Origin: DASXRU01 sp039933315
GTDB lineage: Bacteria; Acidobacteriota; Blastocatellia; Pyrinomonadales; Pyrinomonadaceae
Assembly: GCA_039933315.1 (NCBI GenBank)
Contig: JBDTOI010000204.1
Span: 1 to 7,097, forward strand
Length of the DNA stretch: 7,097 nucleotides
Direction: 5' to 3'
Shown here piece after piece: positions 6,400-7,097 of the stretch. The notes under the pieces were generated by a model. The model was not told the origin of the DNA, made no database searches, and worked only from the letters and a program-made list of their open reading frames with translations. Each line of letters opens with the position of its first letter. The stretch's first letter is position 1. A program made the position numbers and the translations under genes.

Positions 6400-6990
6400 A
6401 TGGAGTCCGCTACGAGCGACGAGCAAATCGTACAGCAGGCCTTAACCGGTGATGCGGAAGCTTTCGGTGAAATCGTTCGCCGCTGGGAGCGTCGCATCTT
6501 TGCCCTGGCGTTTGGCATGCTTGGCCGCGAGGAAGACGCCCGGGACGCCACCCAGGAGACTTTCCTGGCGGCGTTTCGGAACCTGCGCGGATTTCGAGGG
6601 GACGCAAAGGTCTCGTCGTGGCTGCACCGGATCGCGATTAATCAATGCATCACGCGGCAGCGACGCGCAAAGGTCCGCAACGAAACGGGTATAGACCAGG
6701 AGGCGGAAAGGGATGCAGCCGTATTCTCGCTGCCGGCAAGTGTTTCTCCTTCCTATGTTGCCGAAGGTCGTGAACGAAGCGAAGCCGTCAGGCGCGCCAT
6801 CGGTGCCTTGCCAAACGAATTGCGACAGGTAGTGGTAATGAAAGAATTCGAGGAGCTGACTTTTCAGGAAATATCAGACGTGTTGAACCTGCCGCTGAGC
6901 ACGGTCAAGAGTCGTCTTTATACGGCTCTGCGACAACTCGAGATGCGGCTGGAAAAATTCGGTAGTGGCATTGGCGGGTCCGATCATTAA
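6400..6990 (+). CDS. ECF-family RNA polymerase sigma factor (RpoE-like)
   Basis: This 196-residue protein is predicted to direct RNA polymerase to a dedicated set of promoters when released from its anti-sigma factor. Sigma region 2 spans about residues 24-90, including the core-binding and -10-recognition part DARDATQETFLAAF (46-59) and SSWLHRIAINQC (72-83). Region 4 spans about 128-185, with IGALPNELRQVV followed by a helix-turn-helix, TFQEISDVLNLPLSTVKSRL (154-173), which would read the -35. Region 3 is absent, as expected for group 4 sigma factors. The ATG at 6400 has GGAAG at 6390-6394 with 5-nt spacing. The next gene, starting 18 bases after the stop, looks like the cognate anti-sigma factor, so this is probably a two-gene signalling unit. 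The signal and regulon cannot be read from the sequence. Confidence 0.95.
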   Translation: MESATSDEQIVQQALTGDAEAFGEIVRRWERRIFALAFGMLGREEDARDATQETFLAAFRNLRGFRGDAKVSSWLHRIAINQCITRQRRAKVRNETGIDQEAERDAAVFSLPASVSPSYVAEGRERSEAVRRAIGALPNELRQVVVMKEFEELTFQEISDVLNLPLSTVKSRLYTALRQLEMRLEKFGSGIGGSDH

Positions 6991-7008
6991 TGGATGTAGG
7001 ATGGATCA

Positions 7009-7097
7009 ATGAGAGAAGAAACTGACAGACCTATCTGCCATCGAGCCGACGATATGGTGGCGTTCCTTTATGGCGAAGCGAGTGCGACGGAAGCAGA
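7009..7097 (+). CDS. Probable zinc-finger anti-sigma factor, N-terminal fragment cut by window edge
   Basis: Only 29 codons are present. The reading ICHRADDMVAFLYGEASATEA matches the start of the zf-HC2/ZAS-type anti-sigma domain, where a Cys precedes a helix ending in (F/Y)LYGEAS or YLDGEL and a later HxxxCxxC completes the zinc site. That later part lies beyond the window. The ATG at 7009 has AGGA at 6998-7001 with 7-nt spacing; the ATG at 7001 in another frame ends after three codons and is not the start. Close placement behind an ECF sigma gene strongly supports the role of binding and silencing that sigma factor. Whether it carries a transmembrane segment cannot be seen. Confidence 0.75.
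   Translation, partial: MREETDRPICHRADDMVAFLYGEASATEA

Noticed and set aside
6258..6551. 97-codon minus-strand open frame at the left of the sigma gene
   Set aside because: It overlaps the start of the sigma factor antisense, has shadow-like composition and no recognisable domain.

Overview
The window looks like an ordinary chromosomal segment of a free-living, moderately GC-rich Gram-negative-type bacterium. The style of several proteins suggests an Acidobacteriota member, perhaps Blastocatellia-like: the GNAT protein opening MPDLLVNL, an ECF sigma factor paired with an anti-sigma factor containing FLYGEAS, and a palindromic repeat with a CGCAAAG/GCTAAGAAAGG core. That placement is inference from recalled sequence style; no rRNA or other decisive phylogenetic marker is present.

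Layout, left to right. A plus-strand GNAT acetyltransferase (18-488) faces a minus-strand operon. The 277-base convergent gap (489-765) holds a large imperfect palindrome (40-nt arms, 568-670) and, just beyond the rsmA stop, a 23-codon in-frame stretch that resembles the C-terminal strand of an outer-membrane beta-barrel protein. The minus-strand operon reads ftsY (3983-2778), ribD (2775-1630), rsmA (1626-766), with gaps of only 2 and 3 bases. It joins membrane protein targeting, riboflavin synthesis and rRNA maturation, probably from one promoter near 4075-4104. That promoter is interleaved with the hairpin terminator of the next minus-strand gene, a membrane-bound HD-GYP protein (6009-4174) predicted to break down cyclic di-GMP. 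A 390-base divergent intergenic region (6010-6399) separates it from a plus-strand ECF sigma factor (6400-6990) and the beginning of its probable anti-sigma factor (7009 to the window edge).

Functionally, the window combines housekeeping genes (ftsY, ribD, rsmA) with two signalling modules: a periplasm-sensing c-di-GMP hydrolase and a sigma/anti-sigma pair. Nothing here amounts to a clearly new system: there is no CRISPR array, transposase, toxin-antitoxin pair or defence locus. The points most worth a second look are the RibD deaminase site with a changed zinc ligand (Cys to His), the palindromic element beside a possible beta-barrel gene remnant, and the overlapping terminator and promoter upstream of ftsY.
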